A DNA stretch of 64,000 bases, taken from Branchiostoma lanceolatum (taxonomy: Eukaryota; Chordata; Leptocardii; Amphioxiformes; Branchiostomatidae). Under the pieces are notes generated by a model. The model made no database searches. It saw nothing but the letters and a program-made list of their open reading frames with translations, and was not told the DNA's origin. Positions 52,881 to 64,000 of the stretch are shown piece after piece. Position numbers and translations under genes: made by a program. The DNA is taken from NCBI RefSeq assembly GCF_035083965.1, contig NC_089724.1, forward strand, positions 9,976,910 to 10,040,909, written 5' to 3'. The first letter of the stretch is position 1, and each line of letters starts with the position of its first letter.

Positions 52881-53105
52881 TCTTTGATCTTTGTGGTAAT
52901 AACAGGCTTAGTTTGTCTACAGATACATGTATCTTCTGCTCTGCATCTCTCCTCCATAGTTACATATAAAATTGTCTGATCAATTTTGCTTGCCTAGCAA
53001 AAAAAACTTCATCAAAACTTTTATCTTATTTACACATGCAATTCTATCAAAGTCTACCAGGTTTGTTGTCAACTGTTTGCCTGTAATGGAAGTGTGTGGA
53101 GCATC

Positions 53106-54530
53106 TTAGTTGAATGGATCATGGAGGTACTTGTCTGCTTTGAGCCTTGTGCGACAGACGTTTACCTGCGGCTCTTGATTGTAATGGTTGTACGTCTGCG
53201 AGGAAGTGCCATCTGGAAGACGTGACGTCGTAGAAGTGTGCCCTCAGCTGTTGGACACAAGCAGACGATATGTCAAGTTAGTAACTAACTACAACATAGG
53301 TAATGTTTGAAATTTACTATCACTACACTCTTAGCTCAATAAAAAAAGTCATTAATGTACATTTATGGTCTTTTATTGTTTTACATGTAATTGCCTCCAT
53401 ACAAATATCTAGAAAAGGAGTGCAAACATACAAATATAGGTGTTGACAACTTTAATACAATAAAATACCATCTATACACCGGCTTGGAATTCAGGTGTGT
53501 AGTCTGTACTGCATTTTGGTTTGAGCCTTGTCCTTGACACTCCCTCTGCACAGTCTGCAAATCTCACTCAACAGGCTGGAGTGGTTTATCTCCTCACCTG
53601 TAACATAAGCATGATAAGTATGAGGTTGACTTGACTTCTTAACTCTGTTTAAGTATCACTAAATACATAAGGGATAAAGAATTTGTGATGACAGTAAGTT
53701 AATTAACAAAATTTTAAAAGCAAATGACAATATTAACAAGTTTAGACAGCCAAAATGACAGCTGCATAATGTATGTATACGAAAACCATGTATACATAGC
53801 CCATCTTCCACAAATTTACGAATGATATTTGAGAAAAGTATCACAAACATATATTAATGGGTACTATCGTTCTGTTCACTTACTATTTGAGAAGAAAAAA
53901 ACTTAAATCAGCCCAGAGATCGCGAGAACCAAACCCCTATCGATCAGTGCCGATCAGCGCCCCCCTCCCCCCATTCTTTGACACAATCGTAAAATCGTGA
54001 CCACTTCAAATTCAAAAACGCGAAACCCTTTTTTAGAACAGTAGAAATGAAAACAAATAACGTGGAAGCATAGCTCATAATACAAGTTACCCTGAACGAC
54101 CATTTGTTTTGAGCAAAATTGACGCGTACTACAAATAAAAGGATTTTTGTCCGACAAAAACAAATCTAATGTGTGCAAATTACCACAGGAATACATAGCG
54201 ACCGGGCGCTTCCAACCACGCTACCTCCGAACTTCTAAAACGCGAAACTTTTCCGTATCGCGATATAAACAAAGACACAATGGCGGACTCAACTCGTGAC
54301 ATGTCAAAGAACCAGAGAATTGCTTTTAAATTACGGTAAATTCGGCGAAAATAGTTACATAGACTGGTCTAAAAACGGAGTAAAATGTGTAAATTTCACC
54401 CTTACCTGGCGATTCACCTCCCTTTTCGGCCGGGATGCGTGGATTCTGGCGCTCTTTTGAAGCAAACAAAACGAGAAATTCGACTTCCTTTCCCTTCCAT
54501 GGTGCTTTTTTAGGCGGATATGACGTAGTT
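53106..54530 (-). ncRNA. Possible spliced transcript, coding status unresolved
   Basis: Minus-strand splice signals: a donor GCCAG/GTAAGG after 54416; an acceptor TTATGTTACAG before 53597, followed by a segment open to a TGA at 53491 (EINHSSLLSEICRLCRG); and an acceptor TGTGTCCAACAG near 53256 followed by a segment open in several frames. The CRE, E2F-like and inverted CCAAT motifs at 54623-54663 would sit just upstream. The frame across the first junction lacks an ATG, so this may be non-coding or incomplete. Confidence 0.3.
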
Positions 54531-54622
54531 TAACCTTTCAACTCGCCTATACGCAGGCGTAGAAGCCAGAATTTTCAAAGAAGGACCGGGAAGCTTGGTG
54601 AAATTGTGTGGACGCTCCGTCC

Positions 54623-54663
54623 GCGGGAAAATGACGTCATGGCGCGGGGCGCTCTCTGATTGG
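54623..54663 (-). promoter_or_regulatory. CRE / E2F-like / CCAAT cluster
   Basis: GCGGGAAA (54623-54630), perfect TGACGTCA (54632-54639) and ATTGG (54659-54663) lie within 41 bases at the right end of the inverted-repeat unit, as in promoters of many ubiquitously expressed genes. Confidence 0.5.
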
Positions 54664-54707
54664 CTAAAGTATGGTTGGTAGATAAGCCAACATTCCCCAC
54701 TGTCCCA

Positions 54708-57700
54708 ACAATGAGACACATGCGTAGGACTTTGTCGTACGTTACCTCCGAGGCCATAGAAATGCTTGACGTACGACGTGCAGGCCGATACACAGCCAGG
54801 GAAAAAGGCGACATATGTGTCCAGAAAATTTTGCCAGTGTGTATCGGGTCTTAGTAAGTCATGGTTGTAATATAAAAAGAGAAGGTCACATTGTCTCTTG
54901 ACATCCAGCTTGAAGGAATGTCCTGTACAGGAGTGATTAGTCTGCTAAATTGTGTTTGGAGTAGTCAGGGCACCAGACGCTTCAAGTGGCTCCTTCAAGG
55001 TCTGCTTGTTGTGGTCTCCTTCAGGAAAGCTTACCCCAGGAACAAGCTATCCGCTTTGGAGCAACAGCCATTAGGCCTGTGTAATGACGTTGTGGGCAGG
55101 GCATCCTCTTGACCTCCATTTTTGGAGAAGAAAATACAACGACAAATTCTGCAACTTTAAAAGAAACCCAAGCAATAGTCAATTAATCTATTTAGCCATT
55201 TCTATACATGATGAGTTCAAACAACACACACAATGTATAGCAAAGTCCATGATGAAGAAATAAGACATTGTTGTGATGTAACTGGCTGGAGTTTTTGTAG
55301 GCTTGCGAAACTAAGGGGATCATTGTACGGCACGCTAATTTGCGCGGTTTTATAATCCCAAAAGTATGAAGTTATTACGCAAATGTGCTAAATAATGTTA
55401 GCAATTCACTAAATGTCACTACCATAAAGAATTCTTTTTTTTCCCTAATATTGCTTTAGTTGCCTTTAATAAAATGTGCAATTGTAACAAAACAAATAGT
55501 ATATTGACAAACTATGACATTGATTTTTTGGTTTGGTTCCAATTTTAGATGAATCATGTTCTTCAGGCCATTTGAGCAGTTATACCCAAGGCCTCTTATC
55601 TTTTGTTGCTGGGTATTTTTGAAGACCAGTGTTCATGTGGATGTCCTTGGCGGCCTTGGCCTTAGATGGTGAAATGGGCGAGACAAGTTTACAGTTGTGG
55701 ACTTTCCTGTAATTTGGATGCATTGATGGGCTGGCGGCAGGAAAAAAGGTTTAGGGCCTTTTCGCGTGACAATTGTTGCCAGGCTAGTTAACTTTATAGT
55801 ACGACTTGGCTTCAGGTTGAAAGACTCAGACGCTTATCGTTATCAAATCATACACGCTGGTTCATACAAACTGACTTTTTTACACATCTGACTGGAGATG
55901 TTCAGATTGCATGTGTATAAGTGATCTGGCTGTAGTTACTATCCTATGTTTACAAGCCAGGAAGGTAGCTTTGTAACTGAGATGGTACTGATCCTTGAAT
56001 TGCTAGGCTTTTTATTACAAAGGTTTTTAACAGGAAACAGGCTCTTATGAGCTGTTGTTTTGGACATAACAGCTTGCTTGAGTTGTATAGGTGGAGATTT
56101 TAATTACATGTTGTTGTCAAAGCTGGTAGAGAGGGAAGAGTACTTTCCAGGGAGCTGACATGTCTCTGGGATACCCTGATGTCCTGGGAGCTTCAACACA
56201 GCAGGGGGAGAGGACCTCTGCAAAGTTGTTGGGGACATTATGATTTCAGTAGACTACCTGTTTGGTGAAGGCAGAGCCTGGAACTGAAACAGGTTGACAC
56301 TCAGGCTATGTTCAAACTTCATAGTCTTCTTTAGAAACTGTCTTCCCTTTGAGGGACTCGGGAAGGAGTCTATGCCGAAGGAAGAGGGAAAAAAAATAAG
56401 TATGACGGTAAAAAATGGCACCATTTAAAAGTATGAACTACAGAAGACGTACAAAACAGCTGAACTCTTATGTCTGCTTGAAAATTAACTTTTGACTGTT
56501 GAAAATAGTCTCAAGGTGAACTGGTAGACAATATCTCATTCATTGGGCTGAAGTCCTCTGTTCCTGCTCTACTATTCTCTAGTATCAATTTCCGATGTAT
56601 TTGTAGTCGTCTGCTACTAGTGACTAAGTGAGGTACTGTATAGCATTCTTGGAATATGGATGTGTCAACAAGCAGCTGAAATTGAAAAAGCTGGGACAGA
56701 CAGGACGCATACATGCTGATAAACATGCTTATAATTTATATAAAGGCTCCGTGTTCAACACAGACATACCGGAATCTCCCAGGGTTTTCACTGGAACTTT
56801 GTGTAAGACTTGCTAGTGTGGTGCACAGGGCGCTCTTTTGTAGGTAAGTGGCCATTCTCCCCCCTACTGTTCTAGGAAAATAGTTTGTCCCACTAGGGAG
56901 CTGGTCCGTCCCAGATTCTTGGTCGGCTCCATGGTGTGCTGTACACAGCTCCAGTTGGTGCAAACTGAAAACTGCAACCAAAACACAAATTTCCCCCCAT
57001 CTACACTCCCCCGGCCAGCAACATACAAGCACATCTACATGCATCTATTATAAGTAACATTAAACTTTGATATTCATGGAGGAAATGAATCAAATCAGGC
57101 ATTTTCTATGATGTTATCATGAAAAGATGGAGTGACTGCATTCTCGATGTGATGTTACTTTTCATTTTTCCGAGCTGCAAAAAAGGATTACTGTAAACTT
57201 TTCAACTATGGAGATATACACATAAAATAAATACCTCTAGAGGAAGTGCCATATTAGCCTAATGCGCCAAAGTACTTAGGTAAGGTGTTCATTGTTTCCC
57301 AATCACATTATTGGCCGACAGCTGGGAAGAATGTGCGAGTTCTTTATGGGCTCATTTGTAGGTGCTTTGTGCCTGTCCTCTTCTGTCTGTCACGGATCGC
57401 TGGATTTCTGAACTCCACACAGTTGGGCTGAGGATTTTGGTAAACATGAAAGCATGTTTATTGTGCTTTGCATAGAATCGCTGTTGGCGTTACAAAATCG
57501 GAATAGAATTGTACAGTTTTGCATTAGAACAGCTACAGTAATTGCAAAATGTAGTAGACCGATAAACAAAAAGTTCCTTACATGTTTATGTGAGGAAAGA
57601 AAACACATGTTACTGTGTATCCATACCTGTTTTCTGGATCTATTTTGTATCATCTTGTGACTTATGTATGAATTGTACATACTCTAAAAAGTACAAGAGC

Positions 57701-58074
57701 ATTGATGGACTATTTGATGTACGATAAAATCATCTATTTTGTTTTGGTGACATGTTCCACAATTTAAACTTTGTCAAATTGATTTTGATGCAGGCAGTGG
57801 ATCATTTAGCTACAGTACTGTAAATGTTGAAATGTTTGCGATGGTTAAATTTTCATGTTTTTTACAGTAATGCTTGATTTGTCTTCCGCCTGCGTACCCC
57901 CTTGTTTCAACCATGAGCTAAAAACCATTGCAAACACTTCATTTTCTCTCTACTGCAAAATCAAATCTTCCCAACAGTTTACTGTAAAAAATGCATTTAA
58001 GTTTGCATGGTTTTTATTTCGTGGAGTGTTCGCGATGGTTTTATTTTTATTTTAAGTTTGCTTTTGAAACAAGA
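54708..58074. other. Gene-free interval
   Basis: No exon could be supported on either strand. From about 57824 to 58045 there is an ACTGTAAATG / GTGTTCGCGATGGTTTT-type MITE fragment. Confidence 0.5.
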
Positions 58075-58530
58075 GTAGTCAGGGTGCGAAATACTTTTTT
58101 GAGCTAGGTTGCCCGGCGGGCAACCTGGGGGAAAAGCTAGGTTGCACATCAAAATTTCAGGTTGCCCCACCTACATTCACCATTTGCGGTGACATTAAAA
58201 ATGACATCTTTCGGGAGTGATATATTGGGATTTTCGAAAAAAATTGGGCATAGGTTCCCCGGCTGGCCCCTATCCGGGGGCCACGGTGCCTCAAGTTCAA
58301 CAAGTTGAAAAATACACAATGGTATTTTTTTTACTTGGAACAAGGCAAGTAATGATTCACATAACCTTGAATGATAAGTAAATTAGATAACTCTAAAACT
58401 TATCTATTCACTAACATCCTGGAAAGTAATTTGAAAAAAAAATATTCATGCAAACTTATATACTCAGTCTGTCAGAAGTAAACACCAAAACAGTACAGTA
58501 TTTCAAATCAGTTTTGTATATTTTTTTTTA

Positions 58531-58562
58531 CAACAATACAACAACAATACAACAACAATAAA
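58531..58562 (+). repeat. (CAACAATA)n microsatellite
   Basis: Three to four tandem copies within the 4.88-kb element. Confidence 0.85.
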
Positions 58563-58671
58563 GAAAAATTACTTAATTTTGCCCCTACAAATAAACTAGT
58601 AACTGTGTTGGAATCATTATCAAACTTTAATGAACCTGCAGTGTCAAACTCATCTACATGCCAGAGTAGTG

Positions 58672-58862
58672 TCCTCATTTACATGAGAAAGTACCTCATT
58701 CACATGAGACAGTACCTCATTTGTATGAAAGAGTACCTCATTTGCATGTTTGGAAGACTTGATGGGTACACCCTCATGCAACAGTACCTCATTTACATGA
58801 GAGTACCTCATTTGCATGAAAAGTAGCTCATTTGCATGTTCAGGAGACTTCAAGGGTACACC
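58672..58862 (+). repeat. Array of ~20-bp units carrying Oct-type octamers
   Basis: AGTACCTCATTTGCATGA-like units repeat about nine times, several with ATTTGCAT. A higher-order copy (GGAGACTT...GGGTACACC) recurs about 89 bp apart. Confidence 0.88.
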
Positions 58863-59569
58863 ACATGGTGACCATGTTGATTTGCCGACACTGCCGACGG
58901 CAGTTTATTTGCCTTTTTCCAGCGCTAATTTCACGATCTATGAACAGGTTTGGATGGCTTACACTGCTCTAAAAGTCGAATTTCAAGGAGTATCAGGGCC
59001 CTTACACACCTGTCAAATTCACCGTGTAATGGTTGTGTACATGGGTTTCAGGGATCACCGTGTCCGGTCCTAGATTTTTTCTTACACACCTGGACCTGGA
59101 AAGTGGATGGGAATTTACGGCACCCTTACACTTGACGTGTAGTGGAAAATGGATTACAAAAGGATGGCAATTATATACGGCCTTTCGTGCATTCTAGGTG
59201 ACAATTACCTGTGCATTACTGACGTAAAATTATGTTCTACTGGTAGAAAGCGGAACAAAATGGCTTGAATTAACGTGATCTAATTTCCATGAGTATATTA
59301 AAGGGGCCATCTGCTACAAGCGAGATAGAAGCGTTTCTACCAGCCGCAGATCGTCCGTCCGAACAAAATTAGCGTTCCAATATGTTGAATGTCGTTTATT
59401 TTGAAATCCACCTAGGTCGACAAGAAAGGTCTCCAAAAACACTAATATCATGATTAGTGAGGCTGGGTTTTGAACGTGCCAACATTTCCAACGGGGAACC
59501 GCGCGGGACACCGCTAGATCCAAACGACGGTCGCGATCGTTCTGAGCTGGGCGACATTTATATCGCTCA

Positions 59570-59690
59570 GAGACCCCCGCCCGCCAGAGACCCCGCCCGC
59601 CCTGCTGAGGCCCTCGCCCGCCCTGCTGAGCCCCCCGCCCGCTCAGGAACCCGCGCCCGTTCAGGAACCCGCCCTGGCCCGAAAGCCACA
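59570..59690 (+). repeat. GC-rich minisatellite, ~22-bp unit
   Basis: Variants of GACCCCGCCCGCCCTGCTGAG repeat about five times in otherwise AT-rich DNA. Confidence 0.8.
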
Positions 59691-60303
59691 GCTGATCATG
59701 AAATATACAAAAGGCGGTTAACTAGGATATGAGATAATCTCATAACTTTTTTCCCGACACGAAAACCGATGTCCAAATGCCCAATGATAAAACATTCAAA
59801 GCAAAATGAGTATTATACTAAAAATCACAGACCCTCTTGTTTAACGAAGTCGATACATAAGCGGCTCTATCTGATGTATAGATAACATGCGCTACAGTTC
59901 CATCACAGTGGCAGACCTAACCCTACAAGTTGATTTGAAATGTACTGTTGTAGAATAGTCATTTTCTTGGTGTGAATACAAACATTCAGTTTATTGCTTT
60001 GGTTGGATGTGTATTGTGTTGTCTGGTGCGTTTTTTCTTAGACAGAAACCACGAGCGCCCGGCGTTCAATGTTCTTCATTAGAAATAGGTGACCCGATTC
60101 AGCGTGAAGTTATTCGTTAATTATAAACAAGATGTACTATTAAGCTTTACATTGCAGTTCGAATGCTTATTGAGTTTAATTGTCTGTCCAGCGCAGTGTT
60201 GATATGCATAATGTTATCTACAAACTGAATGATATGCTTTTTTGTCTGAACAAAGGAAAGCTAATGTTTATAAATGTTTTGATTCTGGAAAAAAGCAACC
60301 CAT

Positions 60304-60450
60304 GATGTCAGCTAGCCGCGGCGACTCTGGTGGAAAGGCTTATTTTACTTGTAAATCAATATTACATTGTCTTCCTCCGGAACACTATAATGATATACAA
60401 GCAAACTACGTCTTACCATTGGAGTCGCCGCGGCTAGAGGTCAGCTTATG
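60304..60450. repeat. Inverted repeat with GC-rich arms
   Basis: CTAGCCGCGGCGACTC near 60312 is mirrored by GAGTCGCCGCGGCTAG near 60421, about 95 bases apart. Possibly a small insertion inside the nested element. Confidence 0.7.
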
Positions 60451-63400
60451 CTAACAAGTCTTCACTGGGCGTCCATATTTGGCCATGCAAATAATCGAAC
60501 CTAATATGATGAATACTTGGGCAGTAGAATAAGACAATCATAGAACGGAACATTTAGCCTTGTGTGGCACGTCTACACCCCCAACCCAATTTCAGTGTTT
60601 AGCAGAAATATATTTTCTTTGTTTTGGAATAAGACAGTTTGTCTCAAACCCACGGTTAAATCATACAATTGTGGTTCTAATGGTATACGACGTAACGTCA
60701 AAACATTTTCCCGACACGAAAAAACAAAATGAAAAGCAAAATGTTTGGATTTTGTTTTACAGTCTAGTAGATGGTATACGGGTAGATGAACAACAGGCCA
60801 TGGTCTATCTGTTTCTGAAATCTACGAGTTGATGCAAGGACATTATATAATGTCCTTAGTTGATGTGAACAAGGACATTATATAGCCTCCTTGATGTGAA
60901 GCTGTGCTTTTGTGAAAATGTGCCTGTTGTAAAAACAATTATCAGTTTGATGTGTTATGTGCTGTATGTTTTTTTTCTAAGACAAAGGTCATAAACAATC
61001 TTATTTTTCTGTATTCATTTTGTGTATAGACTGAGGTGCTTTTTAAAGTCACATAAATCTGGACTACAGTGCGTATCACTTTGATAAGAAGAAAGATTAA
61101 CGACACACGACACACACGAATTACTATCAACATAGGCACTAGGTCCGTGTCTCCGTGCTAACTTCCTTGGTACAATACACACACACACACATGTTCATCT
61201 TGCAATGAATGGTGTCCATAGCTTTTTAGTGATATTTTTTCTAAAACATGTTATATCTGGACTCGATTTATTCAATTTATGTCGCTAGTTATATAGTCGA
61301 TAGTACGATTTACTTACAACGTTACTTTGTACTGCTAACGAACCTATTGCTTTTTCAAGCTGTTGTCGATAAGACACAGCCGCATGTTTTTACACCTTCC
61401 CTGGCAGGTATTGTGTAACTGTGAAATACTAGTAATCAGGCCGTTCAAAGCTAAATGTATACAATAGACATACCTGGCGTTTCACAGGTAATTGTGTCTA
61501 TGTCCATGCAAATTATGTAAAGGAATGTATAACCAATAGCATTGCTTCTGGGACGTGATTTAAAAACCAGGACCAATCAACGCTCCTGTTATAATTTTCA
61601 AATATTTCAGTTGGCATTTGAGAAGTCCGTGTGGTTGTGTGCAGATGTGTGCTGTCGCTATCCCTGTGTCTGGATACTAGCGTGGGTTCTATCCAGCGAT
61701 GCCCGGGATTATTTGGAGCTTGGTTACTATTCTACGACGAGACTGAGACAAGGGGCTTGCATTGAATGCAGAACATCGCGGCATGGAGCTACATTTCCGA
61801 CGTCCTTGTAAAGCACTACAGCCCGGACTTTTGACTACATATACGGCTTTGCCCCGGACTTTTTGTCGGATGAAGAAATTACAACGGCGTGTCCGTCTGG
61901 ATTGTGGAACGAACCTCATTCTAATAGGCCTATAGAAGCGGCAAATCATACGGACTAAGCTACCTCGACAGGCTAGGTTTCAGTACGACACTTCTGCGCC
62001 ACTCACGCCCAGCCGAGAGCAGATGACGACGTCTTCTAGAAGCTACAACAAATAGACGCTGGCATTTCAAAGGACTACCCGAACAATCTCAATCCGAACA
62101 ACCGAAGAGCCGGTGGTTAACGACATGAATAAAATGAGACATCTTTGTTAACACTGATAATCGATATTTCAGACGGAATAAATGTGGCGTTATCACGATA
62201 TTGATAAAAAAACTGAGAAATGTGGAAAGAGGGGAGGGGGGCAAAATCCAGTAAAAGGGGGGAGGGAGGCAGTAGCCTTGAAGCCGCTTTCCATGACAAA
62301 AGAAATATTGAAGGCGTAACCGGGTGGATGCGGGGGGATAATTAGGTGATAATTGCCGCTAAATTATGCACATCACATCGCCACACGGACCATTACACGG
62401 TGAATTTCCTGCTATACCGCACAGCCGCACTCCATAGGCCAGAACCCGGGGAGATAATGAGGTGATAATTGCCGCTAAATTATTCACATTACATCGCCAC
62501 ACGGACCAATACACGTTGAATTTCCTGCAGTGTATGGTCATTTCAAGGGTATGTGTCCGGGCGTGTAAGGCCCTTTAAACGTCCTATACACGGCAGTGGT
62601 CCATTTCCGAGAGAATCTAGGGAACGTACAGGACCGGACGCGCAACGTAAACAGGTCCGAAACCCCATGATTCTGACGGAAATGCAGAATTTCCATGAAC
62701 GTGTAAGGCAATTTCTGACCCTGAAATTCGGCTTTCCGCGCAGTGTTAGAACAAAAAGGTGTTGATTTCTGTGTTTCAATTGAAAATTTACTGAATTTTA
62801 TGAAAGTGACACTGTTTTTGTGAGCTTACTCGGCTCAAATTGGGTTCTCAGGCTTCATAATCTTGGGTTGCGCACTGCGCTAGCTGCGTGTGGAAATTAG
62901 TTGCGCCAAGCAAAATGTGCTTGCGCGGCGCAAGTGCGCAACCGGGTATTTCGCACCCTGGTAGTACTACAGTCATAGGTGGGCGTTCGCACTGAAGAAT
63001 TTGCGACGAAAACCACAGCGCATTTCTGCATTTACAGTATTTTGGGTACTTTCTCTTGATGGCTATTCTTGGTTCTAACCCTTCATCCCTCCATTCTGCA
63101 GTTTTGTCCTTGAAAGGTGCTTAAACAGTGATAACATTCTGCATGCCTCAGGTTGTAGTTTACTTAGACAAACACAACTTGATCCATGGTTGCCCTTGAT
63201 TTTCTAATCGCCCCGGGGCCTATTTGTACATAGGGTGGGAAACAAGACATTAGTGATACCATGTTAGAACAGGAATGTAAACACAGCTCAGGCTCAAGGT
63301 GGATGGCTCCCAGAGACCCAGACTACCTATACAGGCATGCCAGGAGGACTGATGTCATACCAGACTTTTCCTCGCCATACAATTGTAAATCAGAAATAAC

Positions 63401-63471
63401 ATATCATTGATGTCCTTTCTCCAAATTTTGCAGTATAATGTAATGTATACCTTGTAATGCTATACCTAGTG

Positions 63472-63715
63472 CAATGGCCTAGTGGGTAGAGTGTTCGCCT
63501 TGCATAAGGTAGGTTGTGAGTTTGATCCCCGACCGGGTCATACCAAAGACTTTAAAAATGGTACATATTGCTTTCTCTGCTTAGCACTCAGTATTTGGGA
63601 AAAAATATGGAAGTTAAACGCACACCACTACCAGTGGGCCAGCCCCCTGCTGTAGTGATTGCACAAAGTTGTGTGGCCCAAGGGCTACTGAAACGGGGCA
63701 GGAAGGAACTTTGAC
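63472..63715 (+). repeat. tRNA-derived SINE
   Basis: GGCCTAGTGGGTAGAGTGTT (A-box-like) and GTGAGTTTGATCCCCGACC (B-box-like) at tRNA spacing, with an anticodon-like stem CCTTGCATAAGG, are followed by ~170 bases of unrelated body. The acceptor ends do not pair well, so this is a SINE head rather than a functional tRNA gene. Confidence 0.65.
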
Positions 63716-64000
63716 TTTGACCTTGTCATGCTATCACAGGTAGGGGTGGGGAAAGACTGCTGCTAAGAAAATGTCACCAATCAGTTATGTATCCATGAAC
63801 ATCAGACCACATCTTGATGTACTGTACATATGTCTTGCAATGTTTTCAGTTCCTGTGTATCATGACAAGAACACTACGGTACTTACTTGTATTACATGAG
63901 TAGCCAGGTTCATTCAACCTGATGCAGTAGCCTTTATTTGCACTGCACACTTCATATGTGTACTTCTAAAGTATACCTTGTCATGCTATGACAGTTTAGC

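Larger units (their letters stand above)
51714..54702. mobile_element. 2.99-kb unit with 28-bp terminal inverted repeats and a 5-bp flanking duplication
   Basis: Left end CAGTGGGGAATGTTGGCTTA plus TTTACCAAC and the inverted right end differ at one position. Both are flanked by TCCCA (51709-51713 and 54703-54707). Each end carries promoter-like motifs. The interior has splice-competent minus-strand segments and an AT-rich tandem array. No transposase is visible, so it would be non-autonomous or gene-carrying. The superfamily is not assignable from the ends alone. Confidence 0.7.
58994..62576. mobile_element. Probable nested 3.6-kb element
   Basis: AGGGCCCTTACACACC near 58995 and the inverse GCGTGTAAGGCCCT near 62561-62573 form imperfect inverted ends. 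AATTCACCGTGTAATGGT just inside the left end is inverted near 62387-62404. A duplicated block (GATAATTGCCGCTAAATTAT...CACATCGCCACACGGACC) is at 62348-62395 and again at 62465-62512. Confidence 0.5.
58080..62960. mobile_element. 4.88-kb DNA transposon with 15-bp perfect inverted ends and 5-bp duplication
   Basis: Begins CAGGGTGCGAAATAC and ends with its exact inverse, flanked by GTAGT on both sides (58075-58079, 62961-62965). Subterminal regions are rich in GGTTGCCCGGCGGGCAACC-like and TTGCGCGGCGCAAGTGCGCA-like palindromes. There is no intact transposase. A second element appears nested inside. Confidence 0.8.

Noticed and set aside
59457..59732. Pro/Ala/Arg-rich 91-codon ORF
   Set aside because: Translation of a GC-rich minisatellite inside a transposon.
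63472..63540. tRNA-Ala (TGC) gene
   Set aside because: A- and B-box-like strings and an anticodon-like loop are present, but the acceptor stem does not pair and a SINE body follows.

Overview
The window is nuclear DNA of an animal and most likely of a lancelet (Branchiostoma-type genome). This is inferred, not proven. It holds intron-rich genes with GT/AG junctions, chordate-type orthologues (an ankyrin/BTB protein and CSTPP1), an LRR-Ig membrane receptor of a kind abundant in lancelets, lineage-restricted secreted proteins, and a dense load of small inverted-repeat elements, (GT)n tracts and AT-rich dispersed repeats. There is no operon structure, rRNA, CRISPR array or clear tRNA gene. All gene models were built by hand from splice sites and reading-frame continuity.

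Layout. 181-4886 (+): the last eleven exons of an ABTB2/ABTB3-like gene, with a long 3' UTR. 6.65-9.35 kb: no gene. 9346-11843 (-): a two-exon LRR-Ig-TM receptor carrying a one-base frameshift. 13488-13993 (+): a probable secreted protein, also frameshifted, whose stop codon overlaps that of the next gene. 13990-18836 (-): a seven-exon gene for a 350-residue protein I do not recognise, built partly from symmetrical phase-1 exons, with a 1.34-kb inverted-repeat element in intron 1. 18.8-23.8 kb: dispersed repeats and hairpins. 23835-25761 (+): a small cysteine-rich secreted protein. 27846-37101 (-): CSTPP1 (C11orf49), complete in nine exons, with a 4.6-kb transposon in intron 5. 37.1-40.4 kb: three different tandem repeats. 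40448-43575 (+): an eight-exon secreted protein. 46495-46543 (+): an isolated signal-peptide-like first exon. The remaining 17.5 kb has no exon I can defend. It is dominated by two inverted-repeat-bounded units (51714-54702 and 58080-62960), each with 5-bp flanking repeats.

The genes do not form an obvious pathway. CSTPP1 regulates tubulin polyglutamylation at centriolar satellites and the ABTB protein is probably a cullin-3 adaptor; the others are secreted or membrane proteins. The recurring theme is structural. In three separate genes a piece of an intron 3' splice site, in two cases with some of the following exon, has been copied into a neighbouring intron. Repeats and tandem arrays have shaped most of the gene-free DNA.
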